A DNA stretch of 64,000 nucleotides from Halorussus marinus (lineage in GTDB: Archaea > Halobacteriota > Halobacteria > Halobacteriales > Haladaptataceae). Under the pieces are notes generated by a model. That model did not search any database. It had not been told where the DNA came from and saw only the letters and a list, made by a program, of their open reading frames with translations. This document shows positions 28,743 through 36,425 of the stretch, piece after piece (position 1 is the stretch's first letter; each line of letters begins with the position of its first letter). The stretch covers positions 1 to 64,000 of the forward strand of contig NZ_SBIV01000006.1 of assembly GCF_004765795.1 (NCBI RefSeq), in the 5' to 3' direction. Made by a program: the position numbers and the translations under genes.

Positions 28743-29936
28743 ATGAGCTACAAGATCGGACTGGTCGGGAAACCGTCCGTCGGAAAGTCCACGTTCTTCA
28801 ACGCCGCGACGATGAACGACGTGCCCGAGGGCGCCTACCCCTTCACGACCATCGACCCCGCGGTCGGCGAGGCGTACGTCCGGGTCGACTGCGCCGCCCC
28901 GGAGTTCGACGAGGAGTGCACCCCGAACGTGGGGTTCTGCGAGGACGGCACCCGGTTCGTCCCGACGAAGCTCGTCGACGTGGCCGGGCTGGTCCCCGGC
29001 GCCCACGAGGGCCGCGGGCTCGGCAACCAGTTTCTGACCGACCTCAACGAGGCCGACGTGCTGGTCCACGTCGTCGACTTCTCGGGGACGACCGACCTCG
29101 AAGGCGAGCCGGTCGAGGACCACGACCCCCGCGAGGACATCGACTTCCTCGAAGGCGAACTCGACATGTGGTATCTCGAAGTGCTCGAGAAGGGGATCGA
29201 GCGCTACGAGTCGGGCTACGACGGCGAGGACGACGAGATCGAGGTCGAACTCGCCGAGCAGATGAGCGCGTTCCGGATCAACAAAGACGAGATCAAACGC
29301 GAGATCCTCTCGCTCGACCTCGAACTCGACCCGGCGACGTGGGACGAGACCGATCGGGAGGACCTCGCCCGCGCGATCCGCACGGAGACGAAGCCGATGG
29401 TGATCGCGGCGAACAAGATGGACACCCCCGAGGCCCAGGAAAACTACGAGGCGATCACCTCCGACCCCGACTACGAGCACCTGACGGTGGTCCCGGTCAG
29501 CGCCCACGCCGAGAAGGCGCTCAAGAAAGCCGACGAGCAGGGCGCGGTCGACTACCGGCCGGGCGACGGGGAGTTCGACATCGTGGGCGACGTCTCGGGC
29601 GACCAGCGCGAGGGGCTCGAAGCCATCGAGGGGTTCGTCGCCGAGTACGACGGCACCGGCGTCCAGCGCGCGCTCGAAACCGCGCTGTTCGACGAGCTCG
29701 GGATGGTGCCGGTGTTCCCGGGCGGCGCGAACGGGCTCGGCAACGAGCGCGGCGAGGTGTTGCCCGACTGCTTTCTCCTGCCTGAGGGGTCGACCGCCGA
29801 GGACTTCGCCTACCACATCCACTCGGACCTCGGGGAGGGCTTTCTCCACGGCATCGACTGTCGGAGCAACCGCCAGGTTGGCGCGAACACCCGGCTCGAC
29901 GCCCGGGACGTCATCGACATCGTCTCGACGAACTGA
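28743..29936 (+). CDS. ychF: Obg-like ATPase/GTPase YchF
   Basis: 397 residues, as usual for the archaeal family. G1 'GLVGKPSVGKSTFFNAATM', G3 'KLVDVAGLVPGAHEGRGLG' and G4-like 'VIAANKMD' are intact, and the C-terminal TGS domain ends 'LDARDVIDIVSTN'. It is a ribosome-associated, redox-sensitive ATPase in the cytoplasm. Monocistronic with a nearby promoter in the GC-rich gap. Confidence 0.94.
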   Translation: MSYKIGLVGKPSVGKSTFFNAATMNDVPEGAYPFTTIDPAVGEAYVRVDCAAPEFDEECTPNVGFCEDGTRFVPTKLVDVAGLVPGAHEGRGLGNQFLTDLNEADVLVHVVDFSGTTDLEGEPVEDHDPREDIDFLEGELDMWYLEVLEKGIERYESGYDGEDDEIEVELAEQMSAFRINKDEIKREILSLDLELDPATWDETDREDLARAIRTETKPMVIAANKMDTPEAQENYEAITSDPDYEHLTVVPVSAHAEKALKKADEQGAVDYRPGDGEFDIVGDVSGDQREGLEAIEGFVAEYDGTGVQRALETALFDELGMVPVFPGGANGLGNERGEVLPDCFLLPEGSTAEDFAYHIHSDLGEGFLHGIDCRSNRQVGANTRLDARDVIDIVSTN

Positions 29937-29947
29937 AATTTAAGTGG
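29936..29947 (+). promoter_or_regulatory. TATA-like promoter of the zinc-ribbon gene at 29969
   Basis: AAATTTAAGTGG is centred about 27 nt before the ATG at 29969, implying a leaderless transcript starting just after ychF. Confidence 0.6.
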
Positions 29948-29968
29948 AGTGGGGCCGTCGGGTCGCGT

Positions 29969-30172
29969 ATGGCGACCGACCCGCGCTGTCCCGACTGCGG
30001 CGTGACGATGGAAGGCGTCGACGTTCGAACTGGCGGCGGCTACGAACTCAGCGTCCAGACCGACGAGAAGCGCGAGGGCCTGCTGGGGTCGCTCGGGATG
30101 AACGAGTCTCTCGACGTCTCGCCGCGGCTCTGTCCGGAGTGTGGCCTCGTGCGGCTCTACGCCGACCTCTGA
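29969..30172 (+). CDS. Small zinc-ribbon protein
   Basis: 67 residues with two CxxC knuckles, 'PRCPDCGVTMEGV' and 'PRLCPECGLVRLYADL', framing a short acidic beta-rich core. Probably a zinc-ribbon fold. It has a near copy 57 nt downstream (30229-30429), so the pair is a recent tandem duplication. No enzyme motif; function unknown. Confidence 0.75.
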   Translation: MATDPRCPDCGVTMEGVDVRTGGGYELSVQTDEKREGLLGSLGMNESLDVSPRLCPECGLVRLYADL

Positions 30173-30228
30173 GCCGGACCGTTCCGAACACCGACACGTT
30201 TTTCGCGCCGCGTCGACGACCAAAGCGT

Positions 30229-30429
30229 ATGGCAGGCGACCCGCGCTGTCCGGACTGCGACGTCGCGCTGGAGGACGCCGAACTGTTCACGGGGCAGGGC
30301 GAACTGCGGGTCAGGACCGAGGCGGACGGCGACGACGTGCTCGCGGCGGTTGGGCTCAAGGAGGCGCTCGACGTGACGCCCCGGCGGTGTCCGGACTGCG
30401 GGCTGGTGCGGTTCTACGCGATCGAGTGA
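30229..30429 (+). CDS. Small zinc-ribbon protein, paralogue of the preceding gene
   Basis: 66 residues: 'DPRCPDCDVALEDAELF' and 'CPDCGLVRFYAIE'. It shares the layout of the gene at 29969 (both start MA.DPRCPDC and end CP.CGLVR.YA), with the middle diverged. Together they lie immediately left of the integrated element and just upstream of the stranded sucC promoter. Confidence 0.75.
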   Translation: MAGDPRCPDCDVALEDAELFTGQGELRVRTEADGDDVLAAVGLKEALDVTPRRCPDCGLVRFYAIE

Positions 30430-30466
30430 GGACCGACAGACCCCGCCGTCGGAACCGAACCGGCGG

Positions 30467-30476
30467 GATTTAAGCG
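30467..30476 (+). promoter_or_regulatory. Stranded original promoter of sucC
   Basis: GATTTAAGCG lies about 27 nt before an ATG at 30501 that begins MKLHDF and stops after 8 codons. MKLHEYQ is the start of sucC, now at 41064. This TATA element is therefore most simply read as the original leaderless sucC promoter, cut off from the gene by insertion of the element. Confidence 0.6.
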
Positions 30477-30500
30477 ACCGGCGGACGCCGTTTCGAGTGC

Positions 30501-30514
30501 ATGAAGCTCCACGA
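30501..30514 (+). repeat. Left attachment site (attL), stranded sucC start
   Basis: ATGAAGCTCCACGA, 13 of 14 identical to the first 14 nt of sucC at 41064; the 8-bp CTCCACGA is exact in both. After it the left copy diverges and hits a stop (MKLHDFHS). The core crossover site is likely within CTCCACGA. Confidence 0.6.
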
Positions 30515-30575
30515 TTTTCATTCATAGGTTGCACGGAACTTTTTTGATTCAGCAGACCGTGTGTGACTTAGCGTC

Positions 30576-31889
30576 ATGACAGCCACGCCCCAAAGCGAAC
30601 TGAAAAGCCGACTTACCACGCTCGCGGAGAGCGCAGAAGACGGCGAAATCGACACTGACGACCACGACGCCATCAAGTCATTCATCGCCGCCTACAACCC
30701 AAACGACCTGCTGGAAACGCCGCCCGGCAACGACTCGACTCTGAAAACCGGAACCTGCAACGTCTACATCTCCCGTCTCACCGAAGCAGCCCGACGAATC
30801 ACGCTCACTGACGCTACCGCTGACGACGTGAACGGGATTCTTCAATCGCTCAGCGACGCTGACCGCTCCGAGTGGACCGTTCACGGCTATTCAACGGCCT
30901 TCCGCAAATTCTACACTTATTACGAGGGCGGACCTGACCCTGACGAGATTACTATGATAGACACGCCGAACGAAAGTGCGTTTAGCCCTGACGATATGCT
31001 TACGCCCGACGAAATCCACGAGTTACTCAACAGCGCCGATAATCCGCGCGACCGCGCCGTATTCGCGCTGCTCATATACACCGGAATGCGGAACAACGCC
31101 CTCCGTACACTCCGCATTGGCGACGTTTATCCACAGGAAGGCGAATGGCAGGTCAACACCGACCGAACAGACGGCCTGAAAGGCGTTGAAAAGTACGGAC
31201 AGCGGCGGCCGCTGTTAGCTGCTGTCAAACCCGTCCGCGACTGGCTTTCCTACCATCCGGAGAGCGACAACCCCGACGCCTACCTCATCACGGGCCGACC
31301 AAAGTACGGGAAGTCTGACCCCTCCAGCCCGGTCGCCGGGTCAACTATTCGGCGCGTCGTTGACCGCCTTGTTGACGCCGCCGACAATCCGTCCATCAAC
31401 CGCAAGCCGACGCACCCACACATGATGCGGCACAATTTCGTCACCATATGTAAGAGAGATTATGGTCTGCCCGACGAAACAGTCAAACATTTTATCGGTC
31501 ATTCGCCCAGCTCGCGGGTCATGGAAACGACCTACTCCCACCTGTCGGATGAAGACCACATCGAGCGCGCCGAGGTGGCGGCAGGACTCCGCGAGCCGTC
31601 CGAGGACGACTCGCCGCTCACGCCCAAAGGTCCGTGCCCGACCTGCGACGAGCCACTTGCTCCCGGCGCGAAGGCGTGTCCCAACTGTGGGCAGGTGTTC
31701 ACTCCCGATGCGAAGGCTATTGAAGACAAAATCGATACCGACCTGAAACAGTCCTACGCCCGAGTGGACCCAGACGACGAAAGCACACAGGAAGCGCTTA
31801 ACGCCCTCGACACACTCACTCAACACCCTGACATCCTTAAGAAGCTCACACAAAACTCTGAAACAATAGAAAAACTCCGTGATAAATAG
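30576..31889 (+). CDS. int: Tyrosine recombinase (integrase) with C-terminal zinc ribbon
   Basis: 437 residues. SAM-like N-terminal domain (about 20-125), catalytic domain with Arg in 'YTGMRNNALRTLRIGDV' (about 171), Lys in 'GLKGVEKYGQRR', His/Arg in 'HPHMMRHNFVT' (about 282), 'FIGHSPSSRVMETTYSHL' with the nucleophilic Tyr at about 320. Residues 350-372 add a zinc ribbon 'CPTCDEPLAPGAKACPNCGQ', then a helical tail. It is intact and 65 nt from attL, so it is the likely enzyme that inserted the element at sucC. Codon use is less G+C-rich than its neighbours. Confidence 0.92.
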   Translation: MTATPQSELKSRLTTLAESAEDGEIDTDDHDAIKSFIAAYNPNDLLETPPGNDSTLKTGTCNVYISRLTEAARRITLTDATADDVNGILQSLSDADRSEWTVHGYSTAFRKFYTYYEGGPDPDEITMIDTPNESAFSPDDMLTPDEIHELLNSADNPRDRAVFALLIYTGMRNNALRTLRIGDVYPQEGEWQVNTDRTDGLKGVEKYGQRRPLLAAVKPVRDWLSYHPESDNPDAYLITGRPKYGKSDPSSPVAGSTIRRVVDRLVDAADNPSINRKPTHPHMMRHNFVTICKRDYGLPDETVKHFIGHSPSSRVMETTYSHLSDEDHIERAEVAAGLREPSEDDSPLTPKGPCPTCDEPLAPGAKACPNCGQVFTPDAKAIEDKIDTDLKQSYARVDPDDESTQEALNALDTLTQHPDILKKLTQNSETIEKLRDK

Positions 31890-31910
31890 AATGGGAGAAG
31901 AGTGACGGGC

Positions 31911-32192
31911 TCAGTCGTCCGCTGCCGTCTCGGCGAGGTACCAACACCTCCAGCAGGCCAGCAGCGCGTCGTGGTCCGACTCGGCCAGCGCGTCCCCGTC
32001 GTTGCGGTCACACCGCGCGCCGTGGTTGAGCCCGAGCGCGTCCGCCCGCTCGACCGCGTCGAACGCCGCCGCGCCGGGCTCCGTCTCGTCGGCCCGCCTG
32101 CCGTCGTCGCGCGGCTCGGGCGCCGCGTCGCGCGCCATTGCCGCCCGCTCACGCCGGTACCCGCGCCGGAGCTCCGCGAGCTCTCGGTCCAT
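31911..32192 (-). CDS. Hypothetical element protein
   Basis: 93 residues, charged and helical at the N-terminus (MDRELAELRRGYRRERAAMA), with one 'CWRCWYLAE' CxxC motif and an earlier Cys (GARCDRND) near the end. It starts 1 nt after the stop of the SWIM gene, so the two are one operon. It ends 21 nt from the integrase stop on the other strand. No family recognised. Confidence 0.6.
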   Translation of the reverse strand: MDRELAELRRGYRRERAAMARDAAPEPRDDGRRADETEPGAAAFDAVERADALGLNHGARCDRNDGDALAESDHDALLACWRCWYLAETAADD

Positions 32193-32193
32193 C

Positions 32194-32619
32194 TCAGTCG
32201 TCCCCCTCGACGGTCACACGCCCGCCGTCAGTCGCCACAGCGCCCGTCTCAGCCGTCGCCGCGACCGCCGCCTCGACCCGCGCCCGCCGCTCGTCAAACC
32301 GAGCGATGAGGCGCTCGTCAAACGCGCGCTCGTCGTCCGCCGCATCGAGCACGGCGCCGAGCTGCGCGTCGCGGGCGCCGGTCCAGAATTGGACCCGTCG
32401 GACGTGCTTGCAGCCGCCCTCGGGCGAGCGGTGCTGGTAATCGGGGCAGGTGCAGCGCCCCTCAATGTGGTCGACCTCGTACCGCGTGCCCTCCTCACTG
32501 TAGATTTCGTACACGCCGCCGCCGACCGCGTGGGGCAGCAGGTGCTCGGTGAGAGCGCGCACGTCGCGGGCGTCGAGATTTTCGAGCGTTTCAAGTTCGT
32601 CGGTGGTTTTCTCGCACAT
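32194..32619 (-). CDS. SWIM zinc-finger protein
   Basis: 141 residues. 'YEVDHIEGRCTCPDYQHRS' continuing with 'PEGGCKHVRRVQ' is a CxCxnCxH SWIM domain. SWIM domains mediate DNA or protein binding and are common in haloarchaeal plasmids and proviruses. The rest is helical and charged. The gene is divergently transcribed from the HTH gene at 32856, with shared repeat-containing DNA between them. Confidence 0.8.
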   Translation of the reverse strand: MCEKTTDELETLENLDARDVRALTEHLLPHAVGGGVYEIYSEEGTRYEVDHIEGRCTCPDYQHRSPEGGCKHVRRVQFWTGARDAQLGAVLDAADDERAFDERLIARFDERRARVEAAVAATAETGAVATDGGRVTVEGDD

Positions 32620-32720
32620 GGGTTCTCAGCTCCGTGAGAAGCCCACCCGGCCGGGCGTGCCAGCGCCCGGGCGTTTTCCGTACCGCCACGCCCCGAGGGC
32701 CGTGTGTTCTCCTCATTTAA

Positions 32721-32824
32721 TTCGTACGTGCGTATTTACCTTAAACCCTGATATCGGCTTCGAAGGATGTTCTTGTGCAATTAGTACGTTTGTGCGAACA
32801 AAGTAATAGGGCGTACATACGAAC
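32721..32824. promoter_or_regulatory. Three related operator-like repeats in the divergent promoter
   Basis: Between the SWIM gene and the HTH gene lie TTCGTACGTGCGTA (32721-32734), GTACGTTTGTGCGAAC (32784-32799) and GTACATACGAAC (32813-32824). They share GTAC, a purine-rich spacer and CGAA(C). The spacing to both starts and the neighbouring HTH protein suggest sites for an element repressor. Confidence 0.4.
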
Positions 32825-32855
32825 ATTTTTCTGTTTATCGCTCATTCGTGTAAGC

Positions 32856-33131
32856 ATGGGAAACGGGGACCCCGAGAGTAGTAGCGGCCGCCCGCGCCGC
32901 GTCAGCGACGACGACATTCTCCACGCCGTCCGCGAGGTCGCCCGAGAGGACCGCGTCGCCACAACCAGCGAGGTCGAGGACCGCGTCGCTCTCTCCCGCC
33001 GCGGCGTCCAAAAACGCCTACGCGACCTCCACGAGCGCGGCAAAATCCAGAGCAAAGAGGTTGGCGCACGAGGGCGCGTTTGGTGGGTTGAAGATAGTCA
33101 CTTGCCCGACAACGAGGATAACACTGAGTGA
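32856..33131 (+). CDS. Small winged-helix DNA-binding protein
   Basis: 91 residues from the ATG at 32856; the frame extends to 32775 but the extra stretch includes the operator repeats. 'RVSDDDILHAVREVAREDRV' and 'SRRGVQKRLRDLHERGKIQS' form a winged helix with recognition helix, ending in an aromatic 'GRVWWVED'. Probable repressor or activator of the element, located beside the likely operator repeats. Target unknown. Confidence 0.75.
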   Translation: MGNGDPESSSGRPRRVSDDDILHAVREVAREDRVATTSEVEDRVALSRRGVQKRLRDLHERGKIQSKEVGARGRVWWVEDSHLPDNEDNTE

Positions 33132-33176
33132 GAAGTTAGTCGGGTCGAAAAGGGTCTACCGTCGTCTTCTTACGAT

Positions 33177-33488
33177 TTAATTCTCAGACGTAGCTGATTC
33201 GGGCTCGTGGAGTGTAATTGTTCCATCAGTCTCAACCTGAACAGTGTAACTGTCGTATTTAAACTGGACTTGACCATCTGTGGTACGGGGTATTCCGCTT
33301 GACCGAGGGCCGAAAAGCGCGTCGAGAGCCTCTGGGTCAATGAAATTCGAAAGAACCGCCAACTCGGCCGGTTCAGCATCATTCAATGCGGCAACAGCGG
33401 AGATGAGTTCCTCGCTTACGGATTCTTCTTCGGGATTGCACGTTGTCTGATACGTCGTTGAATTTTCTGTGTTCGAGTCGTTAGTCAT
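33177..33488 (-). CDS. HalOD1 domain protein on the element
   Basis: 103 residues: a polar N-terminus, then 'SEELISAVAALNDAEPAEL' and 'FIDPEALDALF', a beta pair 'QVQFKYDSYTVQVETDGTIT'. It is the same family as the gene at 23187. Its ATG lies immediately beside the left end of the IS630 copy, so its original upstream DNA was probably displaced by the insertion. Confidence 0.75.
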   Translation of the reverse strand: MTNDSNTENSTTYQTTCNPEEESVSEELISAVAALNDAEPAELAVLSNFIDPEALDALFGPRSSGIPRTTDGQVQFKYDSYTVQVETDGTITLHEPESATSEN

Positions 33489-33500
33489 GGGGGCTGATAC

Positions 33501-34018
33501 TCACAGACATAAGTACGTGAAGACATCTGGAACTTCGATCCGATTGAGTGCAGAGAGCGCAGCATCACGAAGATCGTCGAGTGTGTCGAACAGACGGTTT
33601 CCAAGTTCTTGATCGAGTTGTCGCCAGCACTCTTCCGCGGGGTTCAGCTCTGGTGAACCCCGCGGAAGGTAACACAGTTCGATCGGCGTGTCTTCGACGA
33701 ATTCCTGCACTGCGTTGGCCGTAAAATACGAGGCGTTGTCCAAGACAACGCAGATTTTCTCGCCGAACTCGGTTTGGAGGGCGTCTAGCAAGCGAATCGT
33801 CGTGTCGCTGTTGAAGTTCTCGGCACAGGGGAGAAAGAACGTTTCTCCGGAATCGCTGACCGCACCGAGCAGCTTGATGCTGTCCCACGCGCCCGTCACC
33901 GGCAGTGACGGGCGCTCTCCTTCTGGAAACCACGCATAGATCAGCGTCGAGAGTACCTGGCGCGTCTGATCGATGGTCAGGATCGTGTATTCATCGTCCA
34001 AGTTGTCGCGCTTTTTTT
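33501..34018 (-). CDS. IS630 transposase, catalytic part (frame B)
   Basis: Entered by a -1 shift at the A7 run (T7 on the plus strand, 34012-34018); an in-frame ATG is also present at 34001. DDE residues are visible: Asp in 'ILTIDQTRQVL', Asp in 'VVLDNASYFTANAV', Glu in 'SPELNPAEECWRQL', the IS630 signature. About 166 residues as an independent frame. The -1 shift joins it to the DNA-binding half. Confidence 0.82.
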
Positions 34019-34522
34019 GAACCCTTCCTGCCAGGCTTCTTGGGCCCTTTCGTCGGATTTGTAGAACTCCGGCCGGGCTGTCTTCCAGGACAGCCCGGCC
34101 TCAGACATCAATCGTCGGACGTGGCGTTCACAGTACTCAACATCGAATTCTTCGGCAAGGTAGTGACGAGCTAGTGGAACAGACCACGCGGGCGCATCTA
34201 GCCCAGCTTCCTCGGGTGATTCGTGGAGTGCCTCAACGAACTTGTCGTGCTGTTGGCCAGAGAGCTCAGACGGTCTCCCGGAACGGTGTTCGTCGTAGAC
34301 AACCTCCTCGAACGGCTCGTCGGCGAGCCGTTCGAGTCGGTCAAGCCAGCGTGAGAGCCAGCCAGCAGTGTATCCGTAGCGTTCAGCAACATCTTCCATC
34401 GTCGCTTCGTCTTCTTCGAGGGAGTTGATCGCCGCCATAACCCGCTGTGTCGGCTTTTTCCCCTCGACCTCTGCCAAGACCTGGCGGAGGTCGTCGGTAG
34501 ATACGTCGTTGAGGGAAGCCAT
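33977..34522 (-). CDS. IS630 transposase, DNA-binding part (frame A)
   Basis: 181 residues. HTH segments 'MEDVAERYGYTAGWLSRWLD' and a second around 'YCERHVRRLMSEAGLSWK' bind the IS ends. The frame runs out shortly after 'GFKKSATTW'. A -1 shift on the A7 run at 34012-34018 would give 'FKKKRDNLDDEYTIL', joining it to the DDE domain. Alternatively this copy is a natural two-frame IS. Confidence 0.78.
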   Translation of the reverse strand: MASLNDVSTDDLRQVLAEVEGKKPTQRVMAAINSLEEDEATMEDVAERYGYTAGWLSRWLDRLERLADEPFEEVVYDEHRSGRPSELSGQQHDKFVEALHESPEEAGLDAPAWSVPLARHYLAEEFDVEYCERHVRRLMSEAGLSWKTARPEFYKSDERAQEAWQEGFKKSATTWTMNTRS

Positions 34523-34560
34523 ATCAGAACAACGTCTTCCTATTTGAAAAAGATTCAGCC

Positions 34561-34914
34561 GTCAGTATGATTACGAGATAGTTAGTTGGCTAATACAAAT
34601 CCATCGGTGATTTTCGCTCAGAATTCTTTTTGATAAAGTGAACGATTTCCTCAAACGCTCACGGTGCGGCATTACTCATCCTCGGCAGCACCCAGCGGCC
34701 ACTCCCCGCGGGCCTTCAGTGTTCACGCGCGGCTCGACCCCGGCGCGGCCCGGTCTGCTCACGCTCAACCCCCGGGGTCCGGCCGCCCGTCACGGGGCTC
34801 GCGCCGCCGCAGTCAGCCGAGTATCCGTCTCGGCGTCCCCGCGGTCGGCGTCGGCGCACCACCGCCGACGCCACCGCCACCACACCACCGCCGCCCCCCG
34901 CCCGAGAGCCGCGC
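34561..34914. other. GC-rich stretch with no convincing gene
   Basis: Between the IS and the DpdA-like stop codon. Several open frames exist on both strands, but all have Arg/Pro/Ala-rich composition typical of chance frames in GC-rich DNA. It contains one GTTCACGCG copy at 34721. Confidence 0.5.
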
Positions 34915-35589
34915 TCACGCGCCCGAGGCGTGGTCGCCGAGCGTTGTCTGCCGTTCGAACCGTTCAAGAATATTATACCGCTCACCGCGCGTCACGCTCG
35001 TCGTGTCGACGCTCTCGACCCCGAGCGCCTCAGCCCACGCCAGCGCGTCCGCGAACCCCGCCGCCGGCGGCCGCCCGATATGTACCGACAGCCCCGCGTC
35101 GTGGGCCGCCTCGGTCAGCTCCTCGGCGTGCGACAGCTTCCAGCGGTCCGACCCGCCGATGAACACGGTCGCCGCGTTCACGGCCTCCGCGAGCGCCAGC
35201 ACCCGCGCCGGCGTCATCCCGTCCTGTGCCGCGACCGCTCGGGGCAGCGTCGAGCTCCCGAGCCCCCGCGCGTCGAGCCGCTTCGCGAACGTTCGGGTTC
35301 GCAGCTCCGACGCGTCGGCGTCGCCGACCACGTCCGGCAGCACCACAAACTCCGGCTCGCGCCCGTTCGCGCGCTCCGGTATCTCCTCAACCCGCGACAG
35401 CCACGCGTCCGCCGACCACTCCTCGGGGCGCTCACGCGCCGCGAAACACCCGTTGTCGAGCGCGTAGGGCACGTTCACGCCCGCCGTGAATCGCTCCGGC
35501 AGCCACATCGCGCCGTGACAGTGCGAGGGCGCCGCCGCTCGACACTTCCGCAGCTTCTCGACCGTCGGCACGCCGTGTAAAATCAGCAT
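34915..35589 (-). CDS. TGT/DpdA-like transglycosylase (predicted 7-deazaguanine insertion enzyme)
   Basis: 224 residues. In order: 'YALDNGCFA' (Asp45, aligning with the TGT DSGGYQ base-binding motif), 'FVVLPDVVGD' (Asp86, TGT Asp156), 'AVAAQDGM' (Gln122, TGT Gln203), 'VFIGGSDRWK' (Gly-Gly, TGT GGLAVGE), 'VHIGRP', then 'LGVESVDTTS' (Asp195, TGT nucleophile Asp280). The zinc site of tRNA-guanine transglycosylases is absent and the protein is much shorter, as in phage DpdA proteins. Likely TIM barrel exchanging guanine for a 7-deazaguanine in DNA. Last of a three- or four-gene block. Function is inferred from motifs only. Confidence 0.65.
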   Translation of the reverse strand: MLILHGVPTVEKLRKCRAAAPSHCHGAMWLPERFTAGVNVPYALDNGCFAARERPEEWSADAWLSRVEEIPERANGREPEFVVLPDVVGDADASELRTRTFAKRLDARGLGSSTLPRAVAAQDGMTPARVLALAEAVNAATVFIGGSDRWKLSHAEELTEAAHDAGLSVHIGRPPAAGFADALAWAEALGVESVDTTSVTRGERYNILERFERQTTLGDHASGA

Positions 35590-35600
35590 GGGGCGCCGGG

Positions 35601-36206
35601 TTATCGTCGGTCGCCCTCGTCGTCGTCGTCACCCGGCGGCCATTTCCCCCGGCGCTTGAGCCGCTTGCGCTCGCTCTCGTACGCCGGTCGACCGCGCCGA
35701 ACCATCCGCCCGTTCACGTTCAGACGGTCCGGCCCCTCGGGCTCGTCGCCGTCGCCGTCGTCGGCGTTCGCCGAGAGGTTCTCGCTGTATTGCTCCATCG
35801 TCCCATTAATCGCCGCGTCCGAGCCCGAGGCGTCGGCGTTCGCCGAGAGCGCGCCCGGGCCGTCGACGTTGGTCGCGCCGCGTTCACGCGCCGTCCCGGC
35901 GGGCATCCCGCCCGAGTCGTCGTCGCGGTCGAGCTCCTTGACGGCGTCGCGCGACGCCTTCGCGTGGGGGGTTCCGAACCCCGGGCCGGGGATGTCGTGG
36001 CCCGCGACCGCGTTCGCCGCCAGCGTGTTCACGTCGCCGCTCACGGGGCTCGCGCCGGTCATATCCGCCACGATGAGCGCCATATCCCGCAGCACGTCGG
36101 TATCGAACGTGCGGAGGGCGGCCTCGTCGCGGTCGGTGTTCGCCGCGATAGTCTTGATGAACGTCGCTCGCGTCGCGTCGTCGTCGTGGTCGTCGTCGTT
36201 CGTCAT
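35601..36206 (-). CDS. Acidic element protein with LxANA repeats
   Basis: 201 residues from the ATG at 36206. An Asp-rich N-terminus, then a helical region, then repeated 'TIAANTD', 'NTLAANAVAG', 'GALSANADASG', 'ENLSANADDG' motifs, ending in a basic patch 'ERKRLKRRGKW' and an acidic tail. No family recognised. It ends 11 nt before the DpdA-like gene and must be co-transcribed with it. It could be an accessory or DNA-binding partner, but nothing proves this. Confidence 0.6.
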   Translation of the reverse strand: MTNDDDHDDDATRATFIKTIAANTDRDEAALRTFDTDVLRDMALIVADMTGASPVSGDVNTLAANAVAGHDIPGPGFGTPHAKASRDAVKELDRDDDSGGMPAGTARERGATNVDGPGALSANADASGSDAAINGTMEQYSENLSANADDGDGDEPEGPDRLNVNGRMVRRGRPAYESERKRLKRRGKWPPGDDDDEGDRR

Positions 36207-36425
36207 GGTAGTGTCGTGGTGTCGAGGCGCCGCCGGTGCCCGCCGCTCTCGTCGTCGCGCTCGTCGCTGCTCGCGGCTCGGCTCGTCGTCGCTCAACCGC
36301 TGGAGGGCACGCCGTCGCACTCTATCGGGGTGTTACCGCGCCTCAACCATCAGTGTTCCCCACAGAGCCCCGCAGAAACGCCTACTTGCGTTATAACCGC
36401 GTTAAATCCCTTCGTTCAGCTCAGC

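Larger units (their letters stand above)
33492..34560 (-). mobile_element. IS630-family insertion sequence
   Basis: About 1.07 kb with two overlapping transposase frames. The ends share an imperfect terminal inverted repeat beginning GGCTGA at 33492 and, inverted, TCAGCC ending at 34560, with weaker matches inward. It sits between the HalOD1 gene and the DpdA-like gene on the element. The exact target duplication could not be resolved. Confidence 0.75.

Noticed and set aside
30430-30575. A tRNA as target site of the integrase
   Set aside because: No cloverleaf can be folded on either strand; the match to sucC explains the site better.
34638-35162. Plus-strand open frame rich in Arg, Pro and Ala
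   Set aside because: Chance frame in GC-rich DNA; it overlaps the well-motivated DpdA-like gene on the other strand.
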